Of a DNA stretch of 64,000 nt, positions 22,145-32,061 are shown piece by piece. The stretch's first letter is position 1; each line of letters begins with the position of its first letter. The notes beneath the pieces were generated by a model that worked only from the letters and a program-made list of their open reading frames with translations, did no database searches and had not been told where the DNA came from. The position numbers and the translations under genes are program-made. The stretch is from Mycolicibacterium chlorophenolicum (GTDB taxonomy: Bacteria > Actinomycetota > Actinomycetes > Mycobacteriales > Mycobacteriaceae), in contig NZ_JYNL01000001.1 of the NCBI RefSeq assembly GCF_001044235.1, positions 124,991 through 188,990 on the forward strand, in the 5' to 3' direction.

Positions 22145-23290
22145 GTGGCACGCGACTATTACGGCTTGCTCGGAGTGAGCAAGGGCGCCAGTGAGACGGA
22201 GATCAAGCGCGCCTATCGCAAGCTCGCCCGCGAGCTGCACCCCGACGTCAACCCCGACGAAGAGGCGCAGGCGCGCTTCAAGGAGGTCAGCGCCGCCTAC
22301 GAGGTGCTCAGCGACCCGGAGAAGCGCCGGATCGTGGACCTCGGCGGCGACCCGCTGGAATCCGCCGGCGCCGCCGGCGGTGGCTTCGGCGGGTTCGGTG
22401 GCCTCGGCGACGTCTTCGAAGCGTTCTTCGGCGGCGGCGCGACGTCACGCGGCCCGATCGGCCGGGTCCGGCCGGGCTCGGACTCGCTGCTGCGGATGCG
22501 CCTCGACCTCGAGGAGTGCGCGACCGGGGTCACCAAGCAGGTCACCGTCGACACCGCGGTGCTGTGCGACCTGTGCCACGGCAAGGGCACCCACGGCAAC
22601 TCGACGCCGGTCACCTGCGACACCTGCCACGGGCGCGGTGAGGTGCAGACCGTGCAGCGGTCGCTGCTGGGCCAGGTCATGACGTCGCGACCCTGCCCGG
22701 TGTGCGGCGGCGTCGGCGAGGTGATCCCCGACCCGTGCAACCGGTGCGCCGGCGACGGCCGCGTCCGGGCCCGTCGCGAGATCAGCGTGAAGATCCCGGC
22801 CGGTGTCGGCGAGGGCATGCGGGTGCGGTTGGCGGCCCAGGGCGAGGTCGGGCCCGGCGGCGGGCCGGCGGGCGACCTCTACGTGGAGGTGCACGAGAAG
22901 CCCCACGACGTCTTCGTCCGCGACGGCGACGACCTGCACTTCACGATCTCGGTGCCGATGGTCGACGCCGCACTGGGCACCTCGGTCACCGTCGACGCGA
23001 TCCTGGACGGTCCGACCGAGATCACCATCGGAGCGGGCACGCAGCCCGGGTCGGTGACCACGCTGCGCGGCCACGGCATGCCCCACCTGCGCTCCGGCGT
23101 ACGCGGTGACCTGCACGCGCACATCGACGTCGTGGTGCCGTCCCGGCTCGACCACGATGACGTGGAACTTCTGCGCGCCTACAAGGAACGCCACCGCGAC
23201 ACCGCCCAGGTGCGCAGTTCGGCGGCCGCGGCGTCGAACAACGGCGGCGGGCTGTTCTCCCGGCTGCGCGAGACGTTCACCGGCCGCTAG
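22145..23290 (+). CDS. dnaJ2: DnaJ2 co-chaperone
   Basis: Type I Hsp40 that delivers unfolded clients to DnaK and stimulates its ATPase, 381 residues. The J domain has HPD in [12 protein letters not shown] short Gly/Phe-rich linker follows. Four CxxCxGxG zinc-binding repeats follow ([32 protein letters not shown]), then the C-terminal substrate-binding domains. GTG at 22145 is chosen over TTG at 22139 because AGGAGAGG (22131-22138) is 6 nt upstream and the product then begins [11 protein letters not shown], as in relatives. It is cotranscribed with hrcA and followed 10 nt later by rsmE. Confidence 0.96.
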   Translation: MARDYYGLLGVSKGASETEIKRAYRKLARELHPDVNPDEEAQARFKEVSAAYEVLSDPEKRRIVDLGGDPLESAGAAGGGFGGFGGLGDVFEAFFGGGATSRGPIGRVRPGSDSLLRMRLDLEECATGVTKQVTVDTAVLCDLCHGKGTHGNSTPVTCDTCHGRGEVQTVQRSLLGQVMTSRPCPVCGGVGEVIPDPCNRCAGDGRVRARREISVKIPAGVGEGMRVRLAAQGEVGPGGGPAGDLYVEVHEKPHDVFVRDGDDLHFTISVPMVDAALGTSVTVDAILDGPTEITIGAGTQPGSVTTLRGHGMPHLRSGVRGDLHAHIDVVVPSRLDHDDVELLRAYKERHRDTAQVRSSAAAASNNGGGLFSRLRETFTGR

Positions 23291-23300
23291 GTCGCGACGG

Positions 23301-24041
23301 GTGCGGACCCTCTTCTACATCGACATCGTTCCCGGCGCCGGTGACGTGGCCGTCGTCGAGGGAGACGAGGGCTTCCACGCCGCCACCGTGCGCCGCATCC
23401 GTCCCGGCGAGGAACTCGACCTCGGTGACGGGGCGGGAACCGTCGCGCACTGCGTCGTCGAGGACGTCGCCAAGGGCCGGCTGACGGCACGCGTACAGGA
23501 GCGCCGGCACATCGACCGCCCCACGCCGACGGTGACGGTGGTGCAGGCGCTGCCCAAGTCCGAGCGCGCAGAACTGGCCGTCGAGCTGGCCACCGAAGTG
23601 GGTGCCGACGCCTTCGTCGCGTGGCAGGCCGCCCGCTGTGTGGCGCGCTGGGACGGCGCCGCGAAGATCGACAAGGGTCTGCGCCGGTGGAGCGCGGTGG
23701 CACGCGCGGCCGCGCGGCAGTCGCGGCGTCCCCACATCCCCACCGTCGACGGCGTGGTGTCGACCGCCGAACTGGCCGACCGGGTGCGGGCGGCGCGTCC
23801 GGGCACCGTGCTGGTGCTGCACGAGTCGGCCACCCGCCCGCTGAGCGAGGTGCCGCTGTCGGGCACCGACGCGGTGACGCTGGTCGTGGGACCGGAGGGC
23901 GGCCTCACCGACGCCGAACTGGCCACGTTGACCGACGCGGGCGCGGTGGTGGTTCGGTTGGGCCCGACGGTGCTGCGCACGTCGACGGCGGCCGCGGTCG
24001 CGCTCGGGGCACTCGGGGTGCTGACGGCTCGCTGGGCGTGA
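23301..24041 (+). CDS. rsmE: RsmE, 16S rRNA m3U1498 methyltransferase
   Basis: SPOUT-class methyltransferase that N3-methylates U1498 of 16S rRNA, 246 residues. The N-terminal PUA-like part begins [15 protein letters not shown]. The C-terminal SPOUT knot contains the family motif [14 protein letters not shown] followed by [15 protein letters not shown] at 23301 lies 10 nt after the dnaJ2 stop, so it probably belongs to the hrcA-dnaJ2 transcript. This order (hrcA, dnaJ2, rsmE) is conserved in mycobacteria. Confidence 0.94.
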   Translation: MRTLFYIDIVPGAGDVAVVEGDEGFHAATVRRIRPGEELDLGDGAGTVAHCVVEDVAKGRLTARVQERRHIDRPTPTVTVVQALPKSERAELAVELATEVGADAFVAWQAARCVARWDGAAKIDKGLRRWSAVARAAARQSRRPHIPTVDGVVSTAELADRVRAARPGTVLVLHESATRPLSEVPLSGTDAVTLVVGPEGGLTDAELATLTDAGAVVVRLGPTVLRTSTAAAVALGALGVLTARWA

Positions 24042-24079
24042 CCCGTCAGTGACGAGGTAGGCCCCACCCGGCCGTCGAG

Positions 24080-24098
24080 GTAGGTTAGCCTGCCCTAC
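24080..24098. promoter_or_regulatory. IdeR iron box upstream of mmpS-mmpL
   Basis: GTAGGTTAGCCTGCCCTAC agrees at 14 of 19 positions with TTAGGTTAGGCTAACCTAA and is as good as the mbt boxes in this window. It lies in the rsmE-mmpS gap, 36 bp before the proposed mmpS start. It implies iron-starvation induction of the transporter pair. Confidence 0.75.
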
Positions 24099-24134
24099 AA
24101 CAGACTGCCCGCGGCGCCGATCGAAGGACTCCCG

Positions 24135-24566
24135 ATTCTCACCCGTCTGACCCGAGCGTGGATCCCGCTCGTGCTGGTGATCGTCGTCGCCGTCGCAGGG
24201 TTGGCGGTGTGGCGCATCCGCGGCATCTTTGGCTCGCACACCCTGCCGACGTACGCGGGCAGCGCCTCCTCCGATGCGAACAGGTCCGACCCCAAGGTCG
24301 TGCGCTACGAGATCTTCGGCAACCCGGGCGCGACGGCCGACATCAACTACATCGACGACGAGGGCGACCCGAACCAGATCGTCGGCGCCGCCCTGCCGTG
24401 GGCCATCGAGGTGCAGACCACGTCCCCGGCGATGGTGGGAAACGTTGTCGCCCAGGGTGACAGCGACTTCCTCGGCTGCCGCATCCTGGCCGACGGCGTC
24501 GTCAAGGACGAGCGCGCGGCGTCGAACGTGACCGCCTACGTCTACTGCTTCACCAAGTCGGCATGA
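24135..24566 (+). CDS. MmpS-family membrane protein (MmpS4/5-like)
   Basis: Accessory protein of an MmpL exporter, 143 residues: one N-terminal membrane helix ([18 protein letters not shown]) and a periplasmic beta-rich domain ending [18 protein letters not shown] and VYCFTKSA, closely like MmpS4. The helix starts upstream of the first GTG (24171). In-frame ATT at 24135, 6 nt after AAGGA, gives [13 protein letters not shown], matching the family N terminus, so I propose an ATT start. CTG at 24147 is a weaker alternative. It overlaps mmpL by 4 nt (ATGA) and follows an IdeR box. In M. tuberculosis MmpS4/S5 with MmpL4/L5 export carboxymycobactin; the same role is inferred here. Confidence 0.88.
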   Translation: MLTRLTRAWIPLVLVIVVAVAGLAVWRIRGIFGSHTLPTYAGSASSDANRSDPKVVRYEIFGNPGATADINYIDDEGDPNQIVGAALPWAIEVQTTSPAMVGNVVAQGDSDFLGCRILADGVVKDERAASNVTAYVYCFTKSA

Positions 24567-27379
24567 CGGTCGCTGCGCGGTGGATCCGCCGGCTGGCGGT
24601 CCCGATCATCCTGGCCTGGCTGCTGGTCGTCGTCGCGCTGACGCTGCTGGTGCCCCAGCTCGAGGTGGTGGCCGCGCGCAACGCGGTGTCGATGAGCCCC
24701 AGCGATGCGCCGTCGATGCAGGCGATGGCCGACATGGGTCGGCTGTTCGGCGAGTCCGAATCCGATTCGATCGCGCTGGTCGTGCTCGACGCCGACCAGC
24801 CGCTCGGCGAGGACGCGCACGCCTACTACGACACCCTCGTCGACCGGCTCGAAGCCGACCGCACCCACGTCCGCGACGTCCAGGACACCTGGGGCGACCC
24901 GCTCACCGAGGCCGCGGCCCAGAGCTCCGACGGCCGGGCCGCCTACGTCACGCTGTATCTGGCCGGCAACATGGGCGAGACCGCGTCCAACGAATCGGTG
25001 CAGGCGGTGCGGGACATCGTCGGCGACCTGGCGCCCCCGCCGGGCGTGCGCATCCACGTCACCGGGCCCGCGGCGCTGACCGCCGACGTCAACATCGCCG
25101 GCGAGAGCAGCATGGCGCGGATCCTGGCCGTCACGTTCGCCGTCATCGTGGTGCTGCTGCTGTTCTTCTACCGCTCCGTCACCACCGTCGTGCTGCTGCT
25201 GATCATGGTCGGGGTCCAGATGTCGGTCGCGCGCGGCGTCGTCGCCGCGTTGGGCAACGCCCAGATCATCGGGCTGTCCACGTTCGCGGTGAACCTGCTG
25301 GTGTCGCTGGCCGTCGCTGCGGGCACCGACTACGCGATCTTCCTGGTCGGGCGCTACCAGGAGGCGCGCGCCTCGGGCGCCGACCCCGGGCAGGCCTACG
25401 ACGAGATGTTCGGCGGCACAGCGCATGTGGTGCTCGGATCGGGGCTGACCATCGCCGGGGCGATGTTCTGCCTGAGCTTCACCCGGATGCCGTACTTCCA
25501 GAGCATGGGCATCCCGTGTGCGGTGGGCATCGTCGCCGGTGTGGCGGTCGCGCTGACACTCGGCCCGGCGATCATCACCGTGGCGAGCCGCTTCGGCATG
25601 CTGGAACCCAAGCGCGCGTTGCGGATCCGCGCCTGGCGGCGGGTCGGCACCACGGTGGTCCGCTGGCCCGGCCCCATCCTGGTCGCCTCGCTGGCGCTGG
25701 CGCTGATCGGACTGGTGGCGCTGCCGGGCTATCAGACCAGCTATGACGACACGCGCTACATCCCGGCGTCCATTCCCGCCAACGCCGGATTGCAGGCCGC
25801 CACGCAGCATTTCTCCCTGTCCCGGATGAGCCCGGAGGTCCTGATCGTCGAGGCCGACCGCGATCTGCGCAACCCGTCGGACTTCCTGATCCTCGACCGC
25901 CTGGCCAAGCGCGTCTTCGCCGTGGAGGGCGTGGCCCGGGTGCAGGCGCCGAGCCGGCCCGACGGCGCCCCGATCGCGCACACGTCGATCCCTTTCCTGA
26001 TCAGCATGCAGGGCGTCGGTCAGCAGCAGAACATGAAGCTGATGAAGGACCGCATCACCGACATGCGCACGCAGGCCGACGACATCGCGAAGACGATCGA
26101 CACGATGAAGACGATGTACGGGCTGATGTCGAGGTTCTCCGGCATCACCACCGAGATGATCGACGACATGGCCGAGATGCGCGACACCGTGCACCAATTG
26201 AGGGACATGGTGGCGAATTTCGACGATCAGTTCCGGCCGATCCGCAACTACTTCTACTGGGAACCGCGATGCTACAACATCCCGCTGTGCTGGTCGTTCC
26301 GCTCGCTGTTCGACTCGATGGACGGCATCGGCACGATGACCGACACGTTCGACAAGGCCGTGGTGAACATGGACGAGATGAAAACCCTGCTGCCGCAGAT
26401 GCTCGCGACGTTCCCGCCGATGATCCAGACCATGGAGAGCATGCGGCAGATGATGCTGACCACCTACGCCACGATGGGTGGGTTCTACGACCAGATGGAC
26501 GAACTCACCCGCAACTCGACCGAGATGGGCAAGGCGTTCGACGCCGCCCGCAATGACGACTCGTTCTATCTGCCGCCCGAGGTGTTCGACAACAAGGACT
26601 TCCAGCGGGCGATGGAGAGCTTCTTCTCACCCGACGGCAGGACCGTGCGGATGCTCGTCGCGCACCGCGGCAACCCGACCACCGAGGAGGCGCTGCGCCG
26701 CGTCGAACCCATCAAGATCGCGGCGATCGAGGCGCTCAAGGGCACCCCGCTCGAAGACGCGACGATCCAGCTCGGCGGCACCGCGGCCACGTTCAAGGAC
26801 ATGTCGGACGGCTCCCGGTACGACCTGATGATCGCGGTCGTCTCGGCGCTGGGCCTGGTGCTGACGATCATGCTGGTGCTCACCCGCAGCCTGGTCGCGG
26901 CTCTGGTGATCGTCGGCACCGTCACGCTGTCGCTGGGCGCGTCGTTCGGCATCTCGATCCTGATCTGGCAACACATCGTCGGCATCGAGCTGCACTGGAT
27001 GGTGCTCGCACTGTCGATCATCGCGCTGATCGCGGTCGGATCGGACTACAACCTGCTGCTGGTGTCCCGGTTCAAGGAGGAGGTCGGCGCGGGCATCAGG
27101 ACCGGCATCATCCGCGCCATCGGGGGGACCGGTTCGGTGGTCACCGTCGCCGGGGTGGTGTTCGCGCTGACCATGGCATCGATGGTGGTCAGCGACCTGC
27201 GGATCATGGCGCAGGTCGGGACCACGATCGGGCTGGGACTGCTGTTCGACACGTTCGTCGTGCGGGCCTTCATGATGCCGGCGATCGCCACCCTGCTGGG
27301 CCGCTGGTTCTGGTGGCCGGTGCCGGTCCGCTCCCGGCCGGCCCGCATATCGACTGGACCTGTTTCGCCGCGGCGCTAA
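24563..27379 (+). CDS. MmpL-family RND exporter (MmpL4/5-like), probable siderophore exporter
   Basis: RND-superfamily inner-membrane exporter of 938 residues. One N-terminal helix and a porter domain are followed by a five-helix block (about 180-360) with the proton-relay segment [11 protein letters not shown]. The second porter domain (about 390-750) contains a long Met/Asp-rich alpha-helical hairpin (about 480-690; [18 protein letters not shown] and similar), typical of MmpL4/MmpL5-type proteins, which is thought to project across the periplasm. A C-terminal five-helix block has [15 protein letters not shown]. It overlaps mmpS and is preceded by an IdeR box close to the mbt operon, which argues for mycobactin/carboxymycobactin export. 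Lipid transport remains possible. Confidence 0.92.
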   Translation: MTVAARWIRRLAVPIILAWLLVVVALTLLVPQLEVVAARNAVSMSPSDAPSMQAMADMGRLFGESESDSIALVVLDADQPLGEDAHAYYDTLVDRLEADRTHVRDVQDTWGDPLTEAAAQSSDGRAAYVTLYLAGNMGETASNESVQAVRDIVGDLAPPPGVRIHVTGPAALTADVNIAGESSMARILAVTFAVIVVLLLFFYRSVTTVVLLLIMVGVQMSVARGVVAALGNAQIIGLSTFAVNLLVSLAVAAGTDYAIFLVGRYQEARASGADPGQAYDEMFGGTAHVVLGSGLTIAGAMFCLSFTRMPYFQSMGIPCAVGIVAGVAVALTLGPAIITVASRFGMLEPKRALRIRAWRRVGTTVVRWPGPILVASLALALIGLVALPGYQTSYDDTRYIPASIPANAGLQAATQHFSLSRMSPEVLIVEADRDLRNPSDFLILDRLAKRVFAVEGVARVQAPSRPDGAPIAHTSIPFLISMQGVGQQQNMKLMKDRITDMRTQADDIAKTIDTMKTMYGLMSRFSGITTEMIDDMAEMRDTVHQLRDMVANFDDQFRPIRNYFYWEPRCYNIPLCWSFRSLFDSMDGIGTMTDTFDKAVVNMDEMKTLLPQMLATFPPMIQTMESMRQMMLTTYATMGGFYDQMDELTRNSTEMGKAFDAARNDDSFYLPPEVFDNKDFQRAMESFFSPDGRTVRMLVAHRGNPTTEEALRRVEPIKIAAIEALKGTPLEDATIQLGGTAATFKDMSDGSRYDLMIAVVSALGLVLTIMLVLTRSLVAALVIVGTVTLSLGASFGISILIWQHIVGIELHWMVLALSIIALIAVGSDYNLLLVSRFKEEVGAGIRTGIIRAIGGTGSVVTVAGVVFALTMASMVVSDLRIMAQVGTTIGLGLLFDTFVVRAFMMPAIATLLGRWFWWPVPVRSRPARISTGPVSPRR

Positions 27380-27382
27380 ACT
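27377..27382 (+). promoter_or_regulatory. Candidate -10 box for the phoH operon
   Basis: TAAACT overlaps the mmpL stop codon and lies 48 bp before the phoH GTG. It is the same hexamer in the same context (gTAAACTGG versus cTAAACTGG) as the candidate hrcA promoter. No clear -35 was seen. Confidence 0.3.
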
Positions 27383-27430
27383 GGGACGTCAAAGACTCGA
27401 TCAGCACAGGAAGCAGGCAGAAAAGCCCAC

Positions 27431-28486
27431 GTGACGCCCCGCGAGACGAACGCAGGCTCGGACGCATCACAGGTCCGCAGCACCATCACCGTTCCGCCCG
27501 ACCTGGTCGTGGGCCTGCTGGGCCGCTCCGACGAGAATCTGCGGGCACTCGAGACTCTGCTCTCCGCCGACATCCATGCCCGCGGCAACGCCGTGACCCT
27601 GTCCGGTGAACCGGCCGACGTCGCGCTGGCCGAGCGGGCGATCTCCGAGCTGATCGAGATCGCCGGCAGTGGCCAGCGGCTGACGCCCGACGCGGTGCGC
27701 CACAGCGTCGCGATGCTCACCGGTATGCAGGACGGCACGGTCGACGAGTCGCCGGCCGAGGTGCTGACGCTGGACATCCTCAACCGGCGCGGCAAGACGA
27801 TCCGGCCCAAGACGCTCAACCAGAAGCGCTACGTCGACGCGATCGACAACCACACCATCGTGTTCGGCATCGGCCCCGCCGGCACCGGCAAGACGTATCT
27901 GGCCATGGCCAAGGCGGTCAGCGCCCTGCAGACCAAGCAGGTCAGTCGCATCATCCTGACCCGGCCCGCGGTGGAAGCGGGGGAGCGTCTCGGCTTCCTG
28001 CCCGGCACGCTGAGCGAGAAGATCGACCCGTACCTGCGCCCGCTGTACGACGCGCTGCACGACATGATGGACCCCGAGCTGATCCCGAAGCTGATGAGCG
28101 CCGGGGTCATCGAGGTCGCGCCGCTGGCCTACATGCGCGGCCGCACGATCTCCGATGCGTTCATCATCCTCGACGAGGCGCAGAACACCACCGCCGAGCA
28201 GATGAAGATGTTCCTCACCCGGCTGGGTTTCAACTCGAAAATCGTTGTCACAGGCGATATCACGCAGGTCGACCTGCCCGGTGGGGCGCCGTCGGGGCTG
28301 AACGCCGCGACACGCATTCTCGCCGGCATCGACGACATCCACTTCGCCGAACTCACCAGTGCCGACGTGGTCCGGCACCGGCTGGTGTCCGAGATCGTGG
28401 ACGCCTATGCCCGGGCCGAGGAGCCGAGCCTGATGAACCGGGCGCAGCGACGCGCATCGGGCAACGGGAACCGGCCGAGGCGGTAA
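27431..28486 (+). CDS. phoH: PhoH-family ATPase
   Basis: Cytoplasmic P-loop ATPase of 351 residues, the PhoH1 type found beside ybeY. A KH-like N-terminal segment precedes the ATPase core with Walker [13 protein letters not shown], Walker [11 protein letters not shown] and [12 protein letters not shown] at 27431 is the first sensible start. It heads a tight run of genes (ybeY 8 nt downstream, then corC, a cdd-like gene and era), an order conserved in actinobacteria. PhoH/YbeY pairing suggests a part in rRNA or RNA processing and quality control; the substrate is not established. Confidence 0.94.
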   Translation: MTPRETNAGSDASQVRSTITVPPDLVVGLLGRSDENLRALETLLSADIHARGNAVTLSGEPADVALAERAISELIEIAGSGQRLTPDAVRHSVAMLTGMQDGTVDESPAEVLTLDILNRRGKTIRPKTLNQKRYVDAIDNHTIVFGIGPAGTGKTYLAMAKAVSALQTKQVSRIILTRPAVEAGERLGFLPGTLSEKIDPYLRPLYDALHDMMDPELIPKLMSAGVIEVAPLAYMRGRTISDAFIILDEAQNTTAEQMKMFLTRLGFNSKIVVTGDITQVDLPGGAPSGLNAATRILAGIDDIHFAELTSADVVRHRLVSEIVDAYARAEEPSLMNRAQRRASGNGNRPRR

Positions 28487-28494
28487 CGCGACCC

Positions 28495-29049
28495 ATGACC
28501 ATCGAGGTGTCCAACGAGTCGGGCATCGACGTCTCCGAGTCCGAACTCGTCAGCGTCGCGCGCTTCGTGATCCGGAAGATGGACGTCAACCCCGCCGCCG
28601 AGCTGTCCATGGTGCTGCTCGACTCCGCGGCCATGGCCGATCTGCACATGCGCTGGATGGATCTGCCGGGCCCCACCGACGTGATGAGCTTCCCGATGGA
28701 CGAGCTCGAACCCGGCGGGCGGCCCGACGCCCCCGAGCCGGGCCCGGAGATGCTCGGCGACATCGTGCTGTGTCCCGAGTTCGCCGCCGGCCAGGCCGCC
28801 GACGCCGGGCATACCCTCGGTCAGGAACTGGCCTTGCTGACCGTGCACGGCGTGCTGCATCTGCTGGGCTACGACCACGCCGAACCCGACGAGGAAAAAG
28901 AGATGTTCGCGCTGCAGCGGCAGCTGCTCGAGGAGTGGGTGGCCGAGCAGGTCGAGGCCTACCACCAGGACAGGCAGAACGAGAAGGACCGCAGGCTGCT
29001 GGACAAGTCCCGATATTTCGATGATCTGAACCACGGCGACACTCTGTGA
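28495..29049 (+). CDS. ybeY: YbeY endoribonuclease
   Basis: Zinc-dependent endoribonuclease for 16S rRNA 3'-end maturation and 70S quality control, 184 residues. The metal site [11 protein letters not shown] (HxxxHxxxxxH) is complete, and [13 protein letters not shown] is the family N-terminal motif. The C-terminal extension rich in Glu, Gln and Lys ([19 protein letters not shown]) is longer than in E. coli YbeY but usual in mycobacteria. It lies 8 nt after phoH and overlaps corC by 4 nt (GTGA). Confidence 0.95.
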   Translation: MTIEVSNESGIDVSESELVSVARFVIRKMDVNPAAELSMVLLDSAAMADLHMRWMDLPGPTDVMSFPMDELEPGGRPDAPEPGPEMLGDIVLCPEFAAGQAADAGHTLGQELALLTVHGVLHLLGYDHAEPDEEKEMFALQRQLLEEWVAEQVEAYHQDRQNEKDRRLLDKSRYFDDLNHGDTL

Positions 29050-30356
29050 CCGGGCTCGGACAGCTGATCGGCGCGATCTTCCTGATCGGCTTCGCCGGTC
29101 TCTTCGCCGCGATCGACGCCGCCATCAGCACGGTGTCGATCGCCCGGGTCGAGGAGCTGGTGCGCGACGAGCGCCCCGGCGCCGTCCGGCTGGCGCAGGT
29201 GATGGTCGACCGGCCGAGATACATCAATCTCGTTGTGCTGCTGCGTATCGCGTGTGAAGTCAGCGCGACGGTGCTGCTGGCGGCCTACCTCGACGACTTC
29301 CTCGGTGTCAGTGGCGGCCTGATGACCGCCGCGGCGATCATGACGGTGATCAGCTTCGTGGCCATCGGTGTGGGCCCGCGTACCGTGGGCCGGCAGAACG
29401 CGTACACCATCGCGTTGGTGTCGGCCCTTCCGCTGCAGGGCATCTCGGTGGTGCTGGCGCCGGTGAGCCGGCTGCTGGTGCTCATCGGTAACGCGCTGAC
29501 GCCGGGCCGCGGGTTCCGCAACGGACCGTTCGCCTCGGAGATCGAGCTGCGCGAGGTCGTCGACCTGGCCCAGCAGCGCGGCGTGGTGGCCGACGACGAA
29601 CGCCGGATGATCCAGTCGGTGTTCGAACTCGGTGACACCCCGGCCCGCGAGGTGATGGTGCCGCGCACCGAGATGGTGTGGATCGAAAGTGACAAGACAG
29701 CGGGTCAAGCCACGTCGTTGGCGGTGCGCAGCGGGCATTCGCGCATCCCGGTGATCGGGGAGAACGTCGACGACGTCGTCGGCGTGGTCTACCTCAAGGA
29801 CCTCGTGCAGCGCACCTACTCCTCGAGGAACGGCGGCCGGGACACCAAGGTGTCCGACGTGATGCGCAAGCCGGCGTTCGTGCCCGACTCCAAGCCGCTG
29901 GACGCGCTGCTGCGCGAGATGCAACTCGACCGCGTGCACATGGTGCTGCTGGTCGACGAGTACGGCGCGATCGCCGGGCTGGTGACGATCGAGGACGTGC
30001 TCGAGGAGATCGTCGGCGAGATCGCCGACGAGTACGACACCGACGAGGTCGCCCCGGTCGAGGAGCTGGGCGACCGGCAGTACCGGGTGTCGGCACGGCT
30101 GCCCATCGAGGATCTGCGCGAGCTCTACGACCTGGAGGAGGACGAGGACCTCGACGTCGACACCGTCGGCGGCCTGCTCGCCCTCGAACTGGGCCGGGTG
30201 CCGCTGCCGGGCGCCGAGATCACCTGGGACGGACTGATGCTGCGCGCCGAGGGCGGACCGGACCCCCGCGGCCGCGTCCGTGTCGGCACCGTGCTGGTCA
30301 GTCCCACCGAACCCGAATCCGAGCCGGACGGCGACGGACAGGAAGGACGGGAATGA
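29046..30356 (+). CDS. CorC/HlyC-family CBS membrane protein
   Basis: Membrane protein of 436 residues with a DUF21 (CNNM) transmembrane domain (about 1-190), a CBS-domain pair (about 205-335, including [12 protein letters not shown] and [20 protein letters not shown]) and a C-terminal CorC_HlyC domain (about 345-425). The family is implicated in Mg2+ or Co2+ efflux and has often been called hemolysin from homology to a Brachyspira protein; haemolysis is not implied here. GTG at 29046 overlaps ybeY, and the stop overlaps the next gene (ATGA). Confidence 0.93.
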   Translation: MTGLGQLIGAIFLIGFAGLFAAIDAAISTVSIARVEELVRDERPGAVRLAQVMVDRPRYINLVVLLRIACEVSATVLLAAYLDDFLGVSGGLMTAAAIMTVISFVAIGVGPRTVGRQNAYTIALVSALPLQGISVVLAPVSRLLVLIGNALTPGRGFRNGPFASEIELREVVDLAQQRGVVADDERRMIQSVFELGDTPAREVMVPRTEMVWIESDKTAGQATSLAVRSGHSRIPVIGENVDDVVGVVYLKDLVQRTYSSRNGGRDTKVSDVMRKPAFVPDSKPLDALLREMQLDRVHMVLLVDEYGAIAGLVTIEDVLEEIVGEIADEYDTDEVAPVEELGDRQYRVSARLPIEDLRELYDLEEDEDLDVDTVGGLLALELGRVPLPGAEITWDGLMLRAEGGPDPRGRVRVGTVLVSPTEPESEPDGDGQEGRE

Positions 30357-30670
30357 CCGAACTCGATACCGAGGACGCCAAACTCGTCGTGCTGGCGCGT
30401 GGCGCGATGGGCCGCGCCGAGGCCGCCAGCGGGGCGGCGGTGCGTGACGCCGACGGCCGCACCTACGCGGGTGCGCCGGTGACGCTGGCCGCGCTGGAGC
30501 TGACCGCATTGCAGGCCGCCGTCGCGGCGGCGGTGTCCAGCGGCGCGACGGGTCTGGAGGCTGCCGTGCTCGTCGGCGGCGGGGACGACGATCCCGGCCT
30601 CGCCGCGGTGCGCGAACTGTCCGCCGATGCGGCGGTCATCGTCACCGACAGGGCCGGCAACCCGCGATGA
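30353..30670 (+). CDS. Degenerate cytidine deaminase-like protein (Rv2365c-like)
   Basis: Small cytosolic protein of 105 residues with the outline of a homotetrameric cytidine deaminase ([33 protein letters not shown], then [15 protein letters not shown]). The zinc ligands of an active enzyme are absent: there is no H/C-A-E after the central strand, where [10 protein letters not shown] stands, and no PCxxC. It is therefore probably not a deaminase. It is translationally coupled to corC (ATGA overlap) and era (ATGA overlap), which suggests a conserved structural or regulatory role in this operon. No function is known to me. Confidence 0.75.
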   Translation: MTELDTEDAKLVVLARGAMGRAEAASGAAVRDADGRTYAGAPVTLAALELTALQAAVAAAVSSGATGLEAAVLVGGGDDDPGLAAVRELSADAAVIVTDRAGNPR

Positions 30671-31569
30671 GCGACGAATTCCGTTCCGGCTTCGCCTGTT
30701 TCGTCGGACGGCCCAACACCGGCAAGTCCACGCTGACCAACGCACTGGTCGGCGCCAAGGTCGCGATCACGTCGAATCGCCCGCAGACCACCCGGCACAC
30801 GATCCGGGGCATCGTGCACCGCGACACCTTCCAGATCGTGCTCGTCGACACCCCGGGCCTGCACCGGCCGCGCACCCTGCTCGGGCAGCGGCTCAACGAT
30901 CTGGTCAAGGACACCTACTCCGAGGTCGACGTGATCGGGCTGTGCATCCCCGCCGATGAGAAGATCGGTCCGGGGGACCGCTGGATCTACGAGCAGATCC
31001 GCGCCGTCGCGCCGAAGACCACCCTCGTCGCGATCGTCACGAAGATCGACAAGGTGTCCAAAGACGCTGTGGCGCAACAGTTGATGGCGGTCAGCGAGCT
31101 CGTCGGCCCGGACACCGAGATCGTGCCCGTCTCGGCCACGTCGGGCACGCAGCTCGACGTCCTCACCGACGTGATCGTCGCGCAGCTGCCGCCCGGCCCC
31201 GCGTTCTACCCCGACGGGGAACTCACCGACGAACCCGAAGAAGTGCTGATGGCCGAGCTGATCCGCGAGGCCGCGCTCGAAGGTGTGCGCGACGAGCTGC
31301 CGCACTCGCTGGCGGTGGTGATCGACGAGGTCGAACCCCGTGAGGGCCGAGACGATCTGATCGACGTCCACGCCATCCTCTACGTCGAACGCGACTCCCA
31401 GAAGGGCATCGTGATCGGCAAGGGCGGCGCCCGGCTGCGCGAGGTGGGCACCGCCGCGCGCACGCAGATCGAGAAGCTGCTCGGCACCAAGGTCTATCTC
31501 GACCTGCGCGTGAAGATCGCGAAGAACTGGCAGCGCGATCCCAAGCAGCTCGGCCGGCTGGGCTTCTAG
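30667..31569 (+). CDS. era: Era GTPase
   Basis: Essential-type GTPase for 30S subunit maturation that binds 16S rRNA, 300 residues. G1 is GRPNTGKST, the switch region RPQTTRHTIRG, G3 DTPGLH, and G4 TKID. The C-terminal KH RNA-binding domain carries GIVIGKGGARLREVG. ATG at 30667 overlaps the previous stop. Its TAG stop shares a CTAG tetramer with the stop of the convergent CAP-protein gene. Confidence 0.96.
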   Translation: MSDEFRSGFACFVGRPNTGKSTLTNALVGAKVAITSNRPQTTRHTIRGIVHRDTFQIVLVDTPGLHRPRTLLGQRLNDLVKDTYSEVDVIGLCIPADEKIGPGDRWIYEQIRAVAPKTTLVAIVTKIDKVSKDAVAQQLMAVSELVGPDTEIVPVSATSGTQLDVLTDVIVAQLPPGPAFYPDGELTDEPEEVLMAELIREAALEGVRDELPHSLAVVIDEVEPREGRDDLIDVHAILYVERDSQKGIVIGKGGARLREVGTAARTQIEKLLGTKVYLDLRVKIAKNWQRDPKQLGRLGF

Positions 31570-32051
31570 GTCGGCTGCCCGTACACCGCGACCACCACAC
31601 TGCGGTCCAGGCTGTTCTCCGACCACACGCCGATCTGGGTGTTGGCGCAATTGCTCATGATCGCCATGTAGTCGGGCCGGTAGTACCACTGGTTCAGGAT
31701 CTCGATGCCGCTGATGGCCAGCGCCGGATTGATCGCCACCGTCTCCGAGACCGTGCCGACGAAGCCCGCCTTGTTGGCACGGTCCTGTGCGGTCGAGCCG
31801 TCGGAGCCGATGTCACCGTCGAGTGCGCGGTTGTTGAGCACGTCGTTCGTGTGCCACTGCGCGGCCAGCCGCAGCTGCGGGTTGATCTTGATCTCGGTCG
31901 GGCAGCCGTGCTGCTTCTGAATCGTGAAGACGTTGACCACGACGCTCTCGTTGAGGCGCTTGTTGTCGGCGTGCGCGGCCGGAGTCCCGACGATCGCGCC
32001 CGCCACCAGCACCGCGGCAGGCAGCGCGCGCAGGATCGAGGAGGCGGTCAC
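31566..32051 (-). CDS. Secreted CAP-domain (SCP/PR1-like) protein
   Basis: Exported protein of 161 residues. The signal peptide (ILRALPAAVLVAGAIVGTPAAHA) has an A-H-A cleavage site near residue 29. The mature part looks like a CAP/CRISP-type domain: LNESVVVNVFTIQKQHG at the start, LRLAAQWHTNDVLNNRALDGDIGSDG in the middle and IMSNCANTQIGVWSENSLDRSVVVAVYGQP at the end. GTG at 32051 follows the upstream amidase gene by 10 bp, so the two are probably cotranscribed. The biological role in mycobacteria is uncertain. The stop is shared in a CTAG with era. Confidence 0.82.
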   Translation of the reverse strand: MTASSILRALPAAVLVAGAIVGTPAAHADNKRLNESVVVNVFTIQKQHGCPTEIKINPQLRLAAQWHTNDVLNNRALDGDIGSDGSTAQDRANKAGFVGTVSETVAINPALAISGIEILNQWYYRPDYMAIMSNCANTQIGVWSENSLDRSVVVAVYGQPT

Positions 32052-32061
32052 AGCCGGGAGA

